This document shows positions 1 through 7,348 of a stretch of 64,000 nt of DNA, piece after piece. The notes beneath the pieces were generated by a model that did not search any database, was not told where the DNA came from, and was given only the letters and a program-made list of their open reading frames with translations. The stretch comes from CAIYRG01 sp964494505 (lineage in GTDB: Bacteria; Pseudomonadota; Alphaproteobacteria; Micropepsales; Micropepsaceae). The stretch's first letter is position 1. Each line of letters begins with the position of its first letter. A program made the translations under genes and the position numbers. The DNA lies in NCBI GenBank assembly GCA_964494505.1, contig CAZBRO010000020.1:1-64000 (forward strand), given 5' to 3'.

Positions 1-2
1 CC

Positions 3-788
3 AAGGATCGGTGGCAGCGTGTATTTGGCGGGCAGGTTCTTGGCCAGGCGCTGGTTGCGGCGGGCCGCACCGTGGAAGGCCGCATCTGCCATTCGCTGCA
101 TGCCTATTTCCTGCGCCCCGGCGATCCTAAGACGCCCATCCTCTACGAAGTGGACCGTAGCCGCGACGGGCATTCCTTTAGCGCGCGCCGCGTGGTGGCC
201 ATCCAGCATGGGCAGCCCATTTTCACCATGTCGGCATCCTTCGAAAGGATTGAGCCTGGTCTGGAGCATCAGACCCAAATGCCCGACGTGCCCCTCCCCG
301 AATCCCTGAAGACAGAACAGGAATGGCGAAGCGAGATCGCAGTGGACCTGCCGGAGAGCGCTCGCAACTGGTTCCTCCGTGCCCGCCCGATCGAATTCAG
401 GCCGGTCGAGCCGCCAAACCGCTTTGCCAAAGGCATATACCCGCCGCGTCAGATTGTCTGGTTTCGCGCCATTGGCGGTCTGCCTGATGCGCCGGCTCTG
501 CAGCAATGTGTGCTCGCCTACGCCTCCGATATGACGCTGCTCGACACATCGCTGCTGCCGCATGGGTACACTTTGTTCGGCGGCGAACTGCAATTGGCGA
601 GTCTCGACCACGCGATGTGGTTCCACCGGCCTTTTAGGGCTGACGACTGGCTGCTTTATGTGCAGGACAGCCCCTCGGCCTCGGGGTCGCGCAGCTTCAA
701 TCGCGGCGAAATATTCCGTCGGGACGGCGTTCTCGTTGCCTCCGTGGCGCAAGAAGGTCTCGTTCGGCTGCGCAAAGCCAAAGCCTGA
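3..788 (+). CDS. tesB: Acyl-CoA thioesterase II, 5' end outside the window
   Basis: Hydrolyses acyl-CoA to free fatty acid and CoA in the cytoplasm. The frame is open from base 3, and the first visible residues (KDRWQRVFGGQVLGQAL) already belong to the first hot-dog domain, so only roughly the first 25-30 residues are missing. The second hot-dog domain carries the TesB catalytic signatures: LDHAMWFHRPFRADDW with the Asp, SPSASGSR with the Ser/Thr, and VAQEGLVR with the Gln. The visible part is 261 residues and TesB is usually about 285. It ends 9 bases before the end of the convergent HAMP-domain gene. An internal GTG at 72 is not the true start. The family call is firm; the substrate range cannot be read. 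Confidence 0.93.
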   Translation, partial: KDRWQRVFGGQVLGQALVAAGRTVEGRICHSLHAYFLRPGDPKTPILYEVDRSRDGHSFSARRVVAIQHGQPIFTMSASFERIEPGLEHQTQMPDVPLPESLKTEQEWRSEIAVDLPESARNWFLRARPIEFRPVEPPNRFAKGIYPPRQIVWFRAIGGLPDAPALQQCVLAYASDMTLLDTSLLPHGYTLFGGELQLASLDHAMWFHRPFRADDWLLYVQDSPSASGSRSFNRGEIFRRDGVLVASVAQEGLVRLRKAKA

Positions 789-797
789 GCGCGTGCA

Positions 798-2054
798 TTA
801 TTCGGCGGCCCGGATACTGCGCCGCTCTGGATCGCTGACCTCGCCCGCGACTGCACTCAAGCGGTTCATCGCGGTGAACAGGGCTGCGTTCAAGGGAACG
901 AGCTGTTCTTCGGTGATCCAGCGCCGGTTGCGAACGAATCTTTCGAGCCCATCGATTCCACGCGCAAGAGTCTCCAGCATCGGTACAGCGTCGGCGTTCT
1001 CTGGCTCTCTCCTGGCGCGGCGCAATGGCTCCGCAATGTCTCTGTCTGCCGCTGGGGGGGCTGCTGCGGACTTCTCTACCAGCCTGAGCGCACTTTTTTG
1101 CGCGATCCGTGCCGCCTCCAGGGCATTGCGGCCGGCATCGACGGCATTGAGCGAGGCTTTCTCGATTCGCGCCCGCGACCTTTCGTTTGCAGCGACGGCT
1201 TTGGAAATGTCCGTTTCCAGCCGCGCCGCTCCCTTGGCAAGCCTTTCCATCACCGTCAGCTGCAACTCCGGAACCCCGGATGAGGGTCGCTTAAATCTGT
1301 GTAACCGCAGCCGCTCTGCCGCACGAGCAACCGCGCCGATCTCATCTGGATGTTCGCTGCCCCAAATCTCTGCTTCCGCCCCTGCCGCAGCCGCCGCGAT
1401 ACTGCGGCGAAGACGCCGGAGCGGTGAGATCATTTGCTCCCGTAACACCCATGCGAGCCCCAGCAGCAGGCCCGACAGCGTGGCCAGCGCGCCGATTGAT
1501 ACGATCTCGGCCCACCGGAGCGCGCTCGAGAGGCCGTCGATACGATCGAAGGTGACGGAATCGCCTGCCGCGGCGATTGCACCTCTAAGCGTTGCATAAT
1601 CGGCATCGAGTTGCTCCGCGGACGCAAGGCTCGGGTTTCTTTCCGAGTCGCTGCCAGCCATTGCCGCCCGCCGGAAGGGTGCCTCCAACCGGCTCAGCGA
1701 AGCCGCATAATCTCGGTCCGCGCCGGTGACGGCCGCACGCGAAAAGGCCGCGAGACTCGCTTCGGCTTCGTCAGCGAATTGGCGCAATTGAGCCGCCTCG
1801 CTGCGATCGCCTGTGAGCAGGAAGTCCGCGTAAGCTCTCAGGAACCCGCGGTAACCGAGGCTCTCGTCCAGGCGCTCCAGCGCCGCCCCGCGCAACCGTG
1901 GGGCCGAGTTCGGATCGGCGAGGCTGTGGGTGAGGCCGTTGTTGAAGCCAAGGGCAAAAGCTGCCGCCGCCGCAGTGAGGGTGAGCGAAATCAAGGCAGC
2001 GACCATCATGCTCTTGAGATGTGCGCTGAGCGCGACCGTGTTTGCCATTCCCAT
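798..2054 (-). CDS. HAMP-domain membrane protein without a recognisable output domain
   Basis: The 418-residue protein has an N-terminal membrane segment (about residues 15-37), a helical periplasmic part of about 145 residues, a second membrane segment (about 183-204) and a HAMP domain (about 205-255, with Pro211 and a PDEIGAVA motif). The rest is an Ala/Glu/Arg-rich region likely to be coiled coil. This is the layout of chemoreceptors and sensor kinases, but I see neither the conserved methyl-accepting hairpin tip nor kinase boxes. It lies next to the Tad pilus genes and transcribes away from them, so a link to surface sensing is possible but unproven. A second ATG at codon 3 is an alternative start. 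Confidence 0.7.
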   Translation of the reverse strand: MGMANTVALSAHLKSMMVAALISLTLTAAAAAFALGFNNGLTHSLADPNSAPRLRGAALERLDESLGYRGFLRAYADFLLTGDRSEAAQLRQFADEAEASLAAFSRAAVTGADRDYAASLSRLEAPFRRAAMAGSDSERNPSLASAEQLDADYATLRGAIAAAGDSVTFDRIDGLSSALRWAEIVSIGALATLSGLLLGLAWVLREQMISPLRRLRRSIAAAAAGAEAEIWGSEHPDEIGAVARAAERLRLHRFKRPSSGVPELQLTVMERLAKGAARLETDISKAVAANERSRARIEKASLNAVDAGRNALEAARIAQKSALRLVEKSAAAPPAADRDIAEPLRRARREPENADAVPMLETLARGIDGLERFVRNRRWITEEQLVPLNAALFTAMNRLSAVAGEVSDPERRSIRAAE

Positions 2055-2130
2055 GCTCTTTGCGCGCCAGTCCTCTGAAAGTGATTCGCGCGTATGAGAG
2101 GATACAGGAAAACCGGCGGGGGCGCGGGTC

Positions 2131-2706
2131 TCAGCAGCCGTTCGCGCTGCGGGCGATCTGGTTGGTGCGCCGTGGGTGCAGATAGAATTGATCGCTGAAG
2201 GCTCGGGTCCCGTGGATCAGATAGCCCACGGGTGAGCTGTAATTGTAGGTCACCTCGGCGAAAATCACGCTGCTGCCGCTCCCGCTGATCACGAGCCCCG
2301 ACGGAATGCCGACGACCGAGTTCACCGTCCGCGCCGTGGTATTGCGGGCATCGCTCCAGGCCACTTTCACCGTGCCGTTCCCGCCATCGATCAGGCTGGA
2401 GATTTTGATCTGCATGTTGTTGGTGGGGAACGGGAACATGATCGCGTTCAACGCCGAAAAGATGTCGTTCATCTCGGCATCGCAGAGCGATGTGTCCTGA
2501 GCGGCGAGATCGGCGGCCGTACTGGCTACCGCGGTGACCTTCGTACTTGCCGTATAGGCGTCGGAATATTCCGTCACCCCGAAATAGCCCGCAATCAGAG
2601 CCGGCGCAACCATCGCGAATTCGTAGGCGGCAAAGCCATCGCGGGCAACGGCGAAACGCTTGAGGAAGGCCGCCCCGCGGCGGCAGATGGCATCAATAGG
2701 GTTCAT
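2131..2706 (-). CDS. TadE/TadF-like minor pilin
   Basis: This 191-residue protein has a positively charged N-terminus followed by a pilin-like hydrophobic segment (around residues 24-50, containing YEFAMVAPALIAGYFG). That resembles the Glu-containing processing site of TadE-family pseudopilins cut by the CpaA/TadV peptidase. A periplasmic domain with few cysteines follows. I chose the ATG at 2706; an upstream start at 2751 would run 58 bases into the tadE gene. The chosen start overlaps tadE by 14 bases, so the two are translationally linked. Its likely role is as a minor pilin or assembly factor of the Flp pilus, by analogy with TadF. The exact paralogue name is not certain. Confidence 0.78.
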   Translation of the reverse strand: MNPIDAICRRGAAFLKRFAVARDGFAAYEFAMVAPALIAGYFGVTEYSDAYTASTKVTAVASTAADLAAQDTSLCDAEMNDIFSALNAIMFPFPTNNMQIKISSLIDGGNGTVKVAWSDARNTTARTVNSVVGIPSGLVISGSGSSVIFAEVTYNYSSPVGYLIHGTRAFSDQFYLHPRRTNQIARSANGC

Positions 2707-3238
2707 TCTTGAACGCAAAGCTTGCGGAAAGCAGGCGCAGATTGCTGCCATGCCCCATGTTTTCGAAGAACGCCGCGAACAGCGGCGTGAAGAGGTCCCA
2801 TTTGTAGAAGACCCGGAGCAGGACGATGGCGTTCTGGCCGTTGACCTGGCTGGACCCGCCCGGCTGGTAAGCGCCGAGATTGGGGTTCAGGTTTCCCTGC
2901 GCATCGAGCGCCGCGGGATATCCCGCTCCCCCGAAGCTCGAAAAGGAGCGCACGTCGATCAGGAGCTTCCCCGGATCGCATGACAAGAGATAACTGACCT
3001 GATTGCAGACCTGGGTACGGAACTGGTCCTGGGTCATGTTCAGATTCTGCGCCTGACCGGTGCGTATCAGCCTTCCTGCCACCCGCACGCCGTTTTCCAG
3101 CGCCATGCTTCCGAAAAAGATCATGCCGGTTTCGAGGATCGCGAAGGCGAGGAGAAAGAATGCGGGCGCGATCAGTGCGAACTCCACGCCCGCGCTGCCC
3201 GAATTCGAGTGTCTGAACTTCGACAAAACCCGCCGCAT
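2693..3238 (-). CDS. tadE: TadE-family pseudopilin
   Basis: The 181-residue protein opens with basic residues, then GSAGVEFALIAPAFFLLAFAI, the classic TadE prepilin-like motif: Gly, then Glu five residues into a hydrophobic helix. The remainder is periplasmic. TadE-type pseudopilins are processed by the Flp prepilin peptidase and are needed for Flp pilus biogenesis. The ATG at 3238 is preceded by a GGTGAGG ribosome site about 6 bases upstream; a GTG four codons earlier (3250) overlaps that site and is less likely. It is divergent from tadG, sharing a 259-base intergenic region, and its 3' end overlaps the next pilin-like gene. Confidence 0.85.
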   Translation of the reverse strand: MRRVLSKFRHSNSGSAGVEFALIAPAFFLLAFAILETGMIFFGSMALENGVRVAGRLIRTGQAQNLNMTQDQFRTQVCNQVSYLLSCDPGKLLIDVRSFSSFGGAGYPAALDAQGNLNPNLGAYQPGGSSQVNGQNAIVLLRVFYKWDLFTPLFAAFFENMGHGSNLRLLSASFAFKNEPY

Positions 3239-3405
3239 TAACCGCCTCACCTGCCCGGTTCTGCAATCTCTTCCGGGGTGTCCGGAAGTTCTACGCGCGT
3301 AGGCACGAAGGACAAAGACGATGCCCCATCTATCGTGAATGAAGCGCTACGGTTTTGCATGCGGTTTCATTAAGTATGGGGTCTTTTAACATCGTTCATT
3401 TCTCG

Positions 3406-3420
3406 CTAACCGTTTTCTAA
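3406..3420 (+). promoter_or_regulatory. CtrA-like box upstream of tadG
   Basis: CTAA-N7-CTAA lies 77 bases before the tadG start, in the tadE/tadG divergent region. The CtrA consensus in Alphaproteobacteria is TTAA-N7-TTAA, so each half-site differs by one base. In Caulobacter the pilin gene is CtrA-activated. The call rests only on spacing and location, and two similar boxes occur elsewhere in this locus (5922 and 7294). Confidence 0.25.
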
Positions 3421-3497
3421 TCACGAACGCGCTCCGCGCGGGTGTTTTCCGCGCCGCCGCCTATGATTGCGCTGATACATTCAGTGCGGAGGATGCG

Positions 3498-5027
3498 ATG
3501 CGCGGAATAGTGGATCTCGGCCGGAGCGCTGCTGGTTGGACCAAGACTTTCATCGCGGCCAAGCGGGGCAGCGCCGCGATGATTTTCGCGCTCACGTCGG
3601 TGGCGTTGATCTCGGCCGGGGGCGCGGGCATCGACATGGCGCGCGCGATCATGGTCAAGGCGCGGCTGAGCAACGCGCTCGATGCGGCTGCCCTTGCGGT
3701 GGGCACCACGAGCGGTCTTTCCAATAACCAGCTCCAGACCATGGCACAGCAATATTTCGACGCCAATTATCCGTCGACCGATTTGGGATCGCACAATCCC
3801 GTTGTTGTCTCGGTCAGCGGCCAGCAGGTATCGCTGAGCGTTACCGGGTCGGTGCCGACCACGCTGCTCGAGGTTGTCGGCATCGACCAACTCAGCCTTT
3901 CCGTCACCAACGAGGTGGTTCGCGCGGTGACCAAGCTTCGGGTGGCGCTCGTGCTCGACAATACGGGATCGATGTCGCAGACCGACAACACCGGCACGAG
4001 CAAGATTTCGGCGCTGAAGACGGCAACCCACCAATTGCTGACGCAGTTGCAGAATGCCGCGGTCAACCCCGGCGATGTGCAGGTATCGATCGTCCCGTTT
4101 GCGCTCGACGTCAACGACGCGACCGCCGATCCGACGTCGGACTGGATTGACTGGACCGATTTCGATGCGGCGCCGCCCAATGCAGGAGCCATCGGTTCGT
4201 CCGTTGGCCCAGGATCGAATTGTCCATTCTCGACTGGCACCAAAGGCTATGGCTGCCTGAATCTTTCGAGCAGCAAGATTCCCAGCAGCGGGACCAACAA
4301 AGGGCGCATCTACCCGGGAACGGACAATGGCAGTTTCAACAGCGGGCGGGGTGGCCATCATTACAATGGCTATTACGACAGCGTGAAGAATCTGCCCGCG
4401 GGTTGCACCAACAACTGCACGGGTTACAGCCACACCTGGCATCCGACCGGCCACGCCGCCTGGACCGGCTGCTTCATGGATCGCACGCAAAGCTACGACG
4501 CCAACAACACGCTGCCCAACACGGGCACCCCCGCCACTCTGTTCCCGGCCGAGATCAACGATTATTGCCCCCCGGTGGCGTTGACCGGACTCACCTTCGA
4601 CTGGACGTCTCTCAGCAACAAGGTCGACCAGATGACGCCGAACGGTTCGACCAACCAGACCATCGGGCTCGCCTGGGGCTGGCAAGCCTTGAGCCAGGGC
4701 AATCCGTTGAACGCGCCGGCACAGGACCCGACCATCCAGAACGTGATCGTGCTCCTGAGTGATGGCTTGAACACGCAGGACCGCTGGTATGGCGACGGTT
4801 CGAACCAGAGCACCAATGTGGACAACCGCATGGCGGCCGCCTGCGCCAATGCGAAAGCCGCGAACATCCGGATCTACACGGTGCTGGTGATGTCCGGCAA
4901 TTCGACCGTCCTGCAGAATTGCGCCAGCGACCCGCAGAAATATTTCTCTCTCAACACGGCAGGCGCTGTCGTCACCGCCTTCAACAGCATTGGCACGGAA
5001 CTGGCCAATCTGCACCTCGCGCGCTGA
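3498..5027 (+). CDS. tadG: TadG-like pilus assembly protein with von Willebrand factor A domain
   Basis: The 509-residue protein starts with a TadE-like hydrophobic helix (about residues 22-50, RGSAAMIFALTSVALISAGG, then GIDMARA), which anchors it in the inner membrane. From about residue 148 there is a VWA fold beginning VALVLDNTGSMSQ, a MIDAS-type metal site, with VIVLLSDGLNTQ as the later strand. A long Gly/Asn/Tyr-rich insertion lies between these parts. TadG proteins act in Flp pilus assembly at the envelope. GGAGG lies 5 bases before the ATG. A perfect hairpin terminator follows at 5061, so tadG probably forms its own transcript. Function follows from the family and the locus. Confidence 0.88.
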   Translation: MRGIVDLGRSAAGWTKTFIAAKRGSAAMIFALTSVALISAGGAGIDMARAIMVKARLSNALDAAALAVGTTSGLSNNQLQTMAQQYFDANYPSTDLGSHNPVVVSVSGQQVSLSVTGSVPTTLLEVVGIDQLSLSVTNEVVRAVTKLRVALVLDNTGSMSQTDNTGTSKISALKTATHQLLTQLQNAAVNPGDVQVSIVPFALDVNDATADPTSDWIDWTDFDAAPPNAGAIGSSVGPGSNCPFSTGTKGYGCLNLSSSKIPSSGTNKGRIYPGTDNGSFNSGRGGHHYNGYYDSVKNLPAGCTNNCTGYSHTWHPTGHAAWTGCFMDRTQSYDANNTLPNTGTPATLFPAEINDYCPPVALTGLTFDWTSLSNKVDQMTPNGSTNQTIGLAWGWQALSQGNPLNAPAQDPTIQNVIVLLSDGLNTQDRWYGDGSNQSTNVDNRMAAACANAKAANIRIYTVLVMSGNSTVLQNCASDPQKYFSLNTAGAVVTAFNSIGTELANLHLAR

Positions 5028-5339
5028 AGCGTCCCCCCAAGATCGGCTTTGTTTGCGCAACCCCTCCCGTTCGCGGGAGGGGTCTTTCTTCATCCCCCCC
5101 CTCCCCCCTGAAACCGGGCCAGGCCGCGCGAAACCGCCAGGCTTTCCCTGCAGAATCGCCCGAAGAGGGCGGGTCCGTTCGGGCGGAATAAGGGTGCGAT
5201 AAAATGAAATAACGTACCATAAAACAGGCGAAGGCGTCTCGCTTCCTCCGAGGGTCCACGCTCCTTATGTGGGGTGGCGGGCGAGGAGAAACGAGGCGTG
5301 CGGCCGAGGCACAGGCGGGCGGGCCGCGCGTGAAGCGAA
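5028..5339. other. Convergent intergenic region
   Basis: This 312-base stretch separates the 3' ends of tadG and the CpaC-N-like gene. Apart from the terminator at 5061-5090 it holds only C-rich and low-complexity sequence. I see no convincing gene, RNA or repeat in it. Confidence 0.6.
5061..5090 (+). terminator. Rho-independent terminator after tadG
   Basis: A perfect 9-base-pair stem (CCCCTCCCG with CGGGAGGGG) closes a TTCG tetraloop and is followed by the T-rich tail TCTTTCTT. It starts 34 bases after the tadG stop. Confidence 0.85.
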
Positions 5340-5822
5340 CTACGGGCCGGAGCCGGCCGCCTTCATGCTCAGGGCTTCGCGCTTGTCGATCTGGCCGGTG
5401 ACCGCCTCGAAGGGCGCGTTGTCGTCGCCCGGCGTGGGGGCCGCCTCGCACCGCGTGGAGGTGCAGTTGAGCGTGGATTTGGCTATGCCGCGCTGCACCG
5501 TGACCGTGCTTCCGGGCCGGTCGAGAACGGTGATCTGCTCATTCAGGGATTCATGTCCCGTCCCGTCGAGCGCGATCACGTTGGTGGTGCCGAAATTCTT
5601 CCCCAGAACGAAGACGTGCGTGGGATCGATCACCGTCACATCGGCGATCACGGGGTTGCCGACGAACACGGTCTTGACCGGCGCGTTGAAGGTCAGCACG
5701 CGCACCTGGTCGAGCGGAATCTCCAGATCGGCGGCGTGGACGCTTGCGGCGCTCAGGAGCCCGGAGAACCCGGCAACGGCGCCGAGCAGAAAATGGGCAA
5801 AAGCAGAACGGCGAGCAATCAT
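5340..5822 (-). CDS. Secreted CpaC-N-like pilus assembly protein
   Basis: The 160-residue exported protein (signal peptide ending near SVHAAD) consists of one domain matching the N-terminal module of CpaC/RcpA secretins: DQVRVLTFNAPVKTVFVGNP, then IADVTVIDPTHVFVLGKNFG and an NVIALD strand. The secretin barrel is absent. The tail holds two cysteines and is otherwise unconserved. It probably works in the periplasm with the CpaC secretin, as an accessory or docking subunit of the Flp pilus channel. I chose the ATG at 5822; a start at 5849 would add nine charged residues ahead of the signal peptide. It lies opposite the main cpa operon. Confidence 0.75.
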   Translation of the reverse strand: MIARRSAFAHFLLGAVAGFSGLLSAASVHAADLEIPLDQVRVLTFNAPVKTVFVGNPVIADVTVIDPTHVFVLGKNFGTTNVIALDGTGHESLNEQITVLDRPGSTVTVQRGIAKSTLNCTSTRCEAAPTPGDDNAPFEAVTGQIDKREALSMKAAGSGP

Positions 5823-5921
5823 CGAAACGCGCTCCGGGTCGATCTTCACGCCAAGCAGACTAGCCCCGGTCGCGTAAAGGAAGGATGAAGTCCGCCCGGA
5901 AACCGTATGCGGAGCAATCTC

Positions 5922-5936
5922 TTAAATTGCGCATAA
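5922..5936 (+). promoter_or_regulatory. CtrA-like box upstream of the first Flp pilin
   Basis: TTAA-N7-ATAA, one mismatch from the alphaproteobacterial CtrA consensus TTAA-N7-TTAA, sits 140 bases before the pilin start codon. A promoter is expected in this region because the pilin follows a divergent gene. Support is by pattern and location only. Confidence 0.3.
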
Positions 5937-6076
5937 AACCGGCGCCTTTAGAAATCGCCGACGCGTTTTCACAAGCCGTTAAGGGGCGGTTGCGCACAAT
6001 CGGTGCGAATTGGCGATGCGTGCAAATTCGTCAAGCGTGAAGCGGCCCGGGAACCGCGAGAGAAGGAGAATGAATC

Positions 6077-6241
6077 GTGCAGAACTTTCTCATTCGCTTT
6101 GTACGCGACGGCTCCGGCGCAACTGCGATCGAATACACGATCATGGCGTGCGGCATCGCGCTTGCCATCGTCAGCGCCATCAACCTGCTGGGCGCCGCGG
6201 TCAACGCCAAATATCAGTTCATCAGCCAGCACGTACAATAG
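6077..6241 (+). CDS. flp: Flp-type pilin with GTG start
   Basis: A 54-residue pilin. After the initiator it reads QNFLIRFVRDGSGATAIEY, the Flp signature: a short basic leader, Gly, then ATAIEY with the Glu and Tyr of the Flp motif. A hydrophobic helix (MACGIALAIVSAINLLGAAV) and a short tail follow. The GTG start is chosen because AGAAGGAG lies about 8 bases upstream and the nearby ATG at 6070 is out of frame. The mature product would be exported by the Tad machine after cleavage by CpaA. It shares the leader and IEY core with the downstream pilin but has a different C-terminus, so it may be a minor pilin. Confidence 0.85.
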   Translation: MQNFLIRFVRDGSGATAIEYTIMACGIALAIVSAINLLGAAVNAKYQFISQHVQ

Positions 6242-6478
6242 CCGGCACACGCTCCGGCGAATTGGCGGGAATTGGCTAATCAAACGTAACCCGATTTTCT
6301 GCAATGCCGGTGCAACACCCCCTTTTCGTATCATTCCGGAGCAAGGTTTGTATTTTCACGTACTGGCCTCTTTATGTCCTGTTAAGGCCGCGCGTCTAAT
6401 ATTGGATCGTTCACTGCAGAAGACCTCTCATGGGGCATCGGGTGAACATCAGGGTGTAACTTGCAAGTGGAGGCTTCC

Positions 6479-6649
6479 ATGCAGAATTTCTTTTCTCGTT
6501 TTATCGCCAATGAATCCGGCGCCACGGCCATCGAGTACGGCCTGATCGCGGCGGGCATCGCAGTCGTGATCATCTCGGCCGTCACCGCTCTCGGCGGCGC
6601 GCTGAACACCAAGCTGACCGCCGCCGCGAACGGCATCGCCGGCAACTAA
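6479..6649 (+). CDS. flp: Flp-type major pilin
   Basis: A 56-residue pilin beginning MQNFFSRFIANESGATAIEYGL with the canonical Flp processing motif, followed by a hydrophobic helix and a short Ala/Asn-rich tail. GTGGAGG lies 5 bases upstream of the ATG; an in-frame TTG at 6461 is not needed. It is followed almost at once by a strong terminator, typical of a highly expressed major pilin gene whose transcript ends before the assembly operon. It forms the Flp pilus fibre after secretion through CpaC. It is the closer match of the two pilins to the consensus, so I take it as the main subunit. Confidence 0.93.
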   Translation: MQNFFSRFIANESGATAIEYGLIAAGIAVVIISAVTALGGALNTKLTAAANGIAGN

Positions 6650-6666
6650 TCCCGCGCGAAGGAAAG

Positions 6667-6699
6667 GGCGGCCGTCTTTGCGGGCGGCCGCCTTTTTTT
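6667..6699 (+). terminator. Rho-independent terminator after the major pilin gene
   Basis: GGCGGCCG pairs with CGGCCGCC across a 10-base loop and is followed by seven T residues. It starts 17 bases after the pilin stop and separates pilin transcription from the cpa operon. Confidence 0.88.
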
Positions 6700-6722
6700 G
6701 CGCTTCTTGCTGTAAGAATCCG

Positions 6723-7247
6723 ATGACTCTCCCCATCTTCGTCATCACCATGCTGCCGGCGCTGTTGGTCGCCGCGGCGTTTTTCGACCTCACAAGCTAC
6801 ACGATTCCGAATTTTCTTCCGGGGGGAATGTTCCTGCTGTTCTGCATCTTCATGCTCGCGATGGCGCTGGGCGGACACCCGCTGAGCTGGAGCGAGACCT
6901 GGCCGCATCTGCTCGCAGGCGGCGTCGGATTGGCGCTCGGCATGGCGATGTTCGCAGTCAATTGGGTCGGCGGCGGCGATGCCAAGCTGTTCGCCATGGC
7001 GTGTCTCTGGCTTGGCTGGAACGCGCTCTATCAATACGCCTTGACGGCGTCTCTTCTCGGCGGCGTTCTCACGGTCGCCCTTCTGATGTTCCGGCGCGTG
7101 CCGCTGCCCGCCTCGCTTGCGGCGCAGCCCTGGCTCCTGCGTCTTGCCGATTGCGAATCGGGCGTGCCTTACGGCATCGCGCTTTCGATCGCCGCGCTTG
7201 TGGTTCTTCCGGATACGGAAGTTTTCCGGCTGGCCGCGACTCACTGA
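6723..7247 (+). CDS. cpaA: Prepilin peptidase of the Flp pilus
   Basis: A 174-residue integral membrane aspartic protease of the A24 type that removes the leader from Flp and TadE-like prepilins. The two catalytic Asp motifs are visible: FDLTSYTIPN near residue 22, and VNWVGGGDAKLF near residues 79-90. About six hydrophobic segments fill the rest. It lacks the N-terminal methylation domain of PilD, as is usual for CpaA/TadV. The ATG at 6723 is chosen because upstream codons of the frame fall inside the terminator. A gap of about 100 bases separates it from cpaB, so it may have its own promoter. Confidence 0.9.
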   Translation: MTLPIFVITMLPALLVAAAFFDLTSYTIPNFLPGGMFLLFCIFMLAMALGGHPLSWSETWPHLLAGGVGLALGMAMFAVNWVGGGDAKLFAMACLWLGWNALYQYALTASLLGGVLTVALLMFRRVPLPASLAAQPWLLRLADCESGVPYGIALSIAALVVLPDTEVFRLAATH

Positions 7248-7293
7248 CGGCCGCGCAGAATCTTGCCGATTGCACGGCATCTTCTTGATTGGA

Positions 7294-7308
7294 TTAATCG
7301 GATTCTAA
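7294..7308 (+). promoter_or_regulatory. CtrA-like box upstream of cpaB
   Basis: TTAA-N7-CTAA, one mismatch from the CtrA consensus, ends 40 bases before the cpaB start codon. This is the best of the three boxes in this locus and lies where a promoter for the cpaB-tadC operon would be expected. It has not been tested against background frequency. Confidence 0.3.
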
Positions 7309-7348
7309 ATCGTTTGGTGTCTTCTGACGCCTGTCAGGGAGACTTGTC

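Noticed and set aside
3417..5093. Minus-strand frame of 558 codons across tadG
   Set aside because: Antisense to tadG, whose pilin-like helix and VWA domain are clear; the product is low-complexity Arg/Gly/Val.
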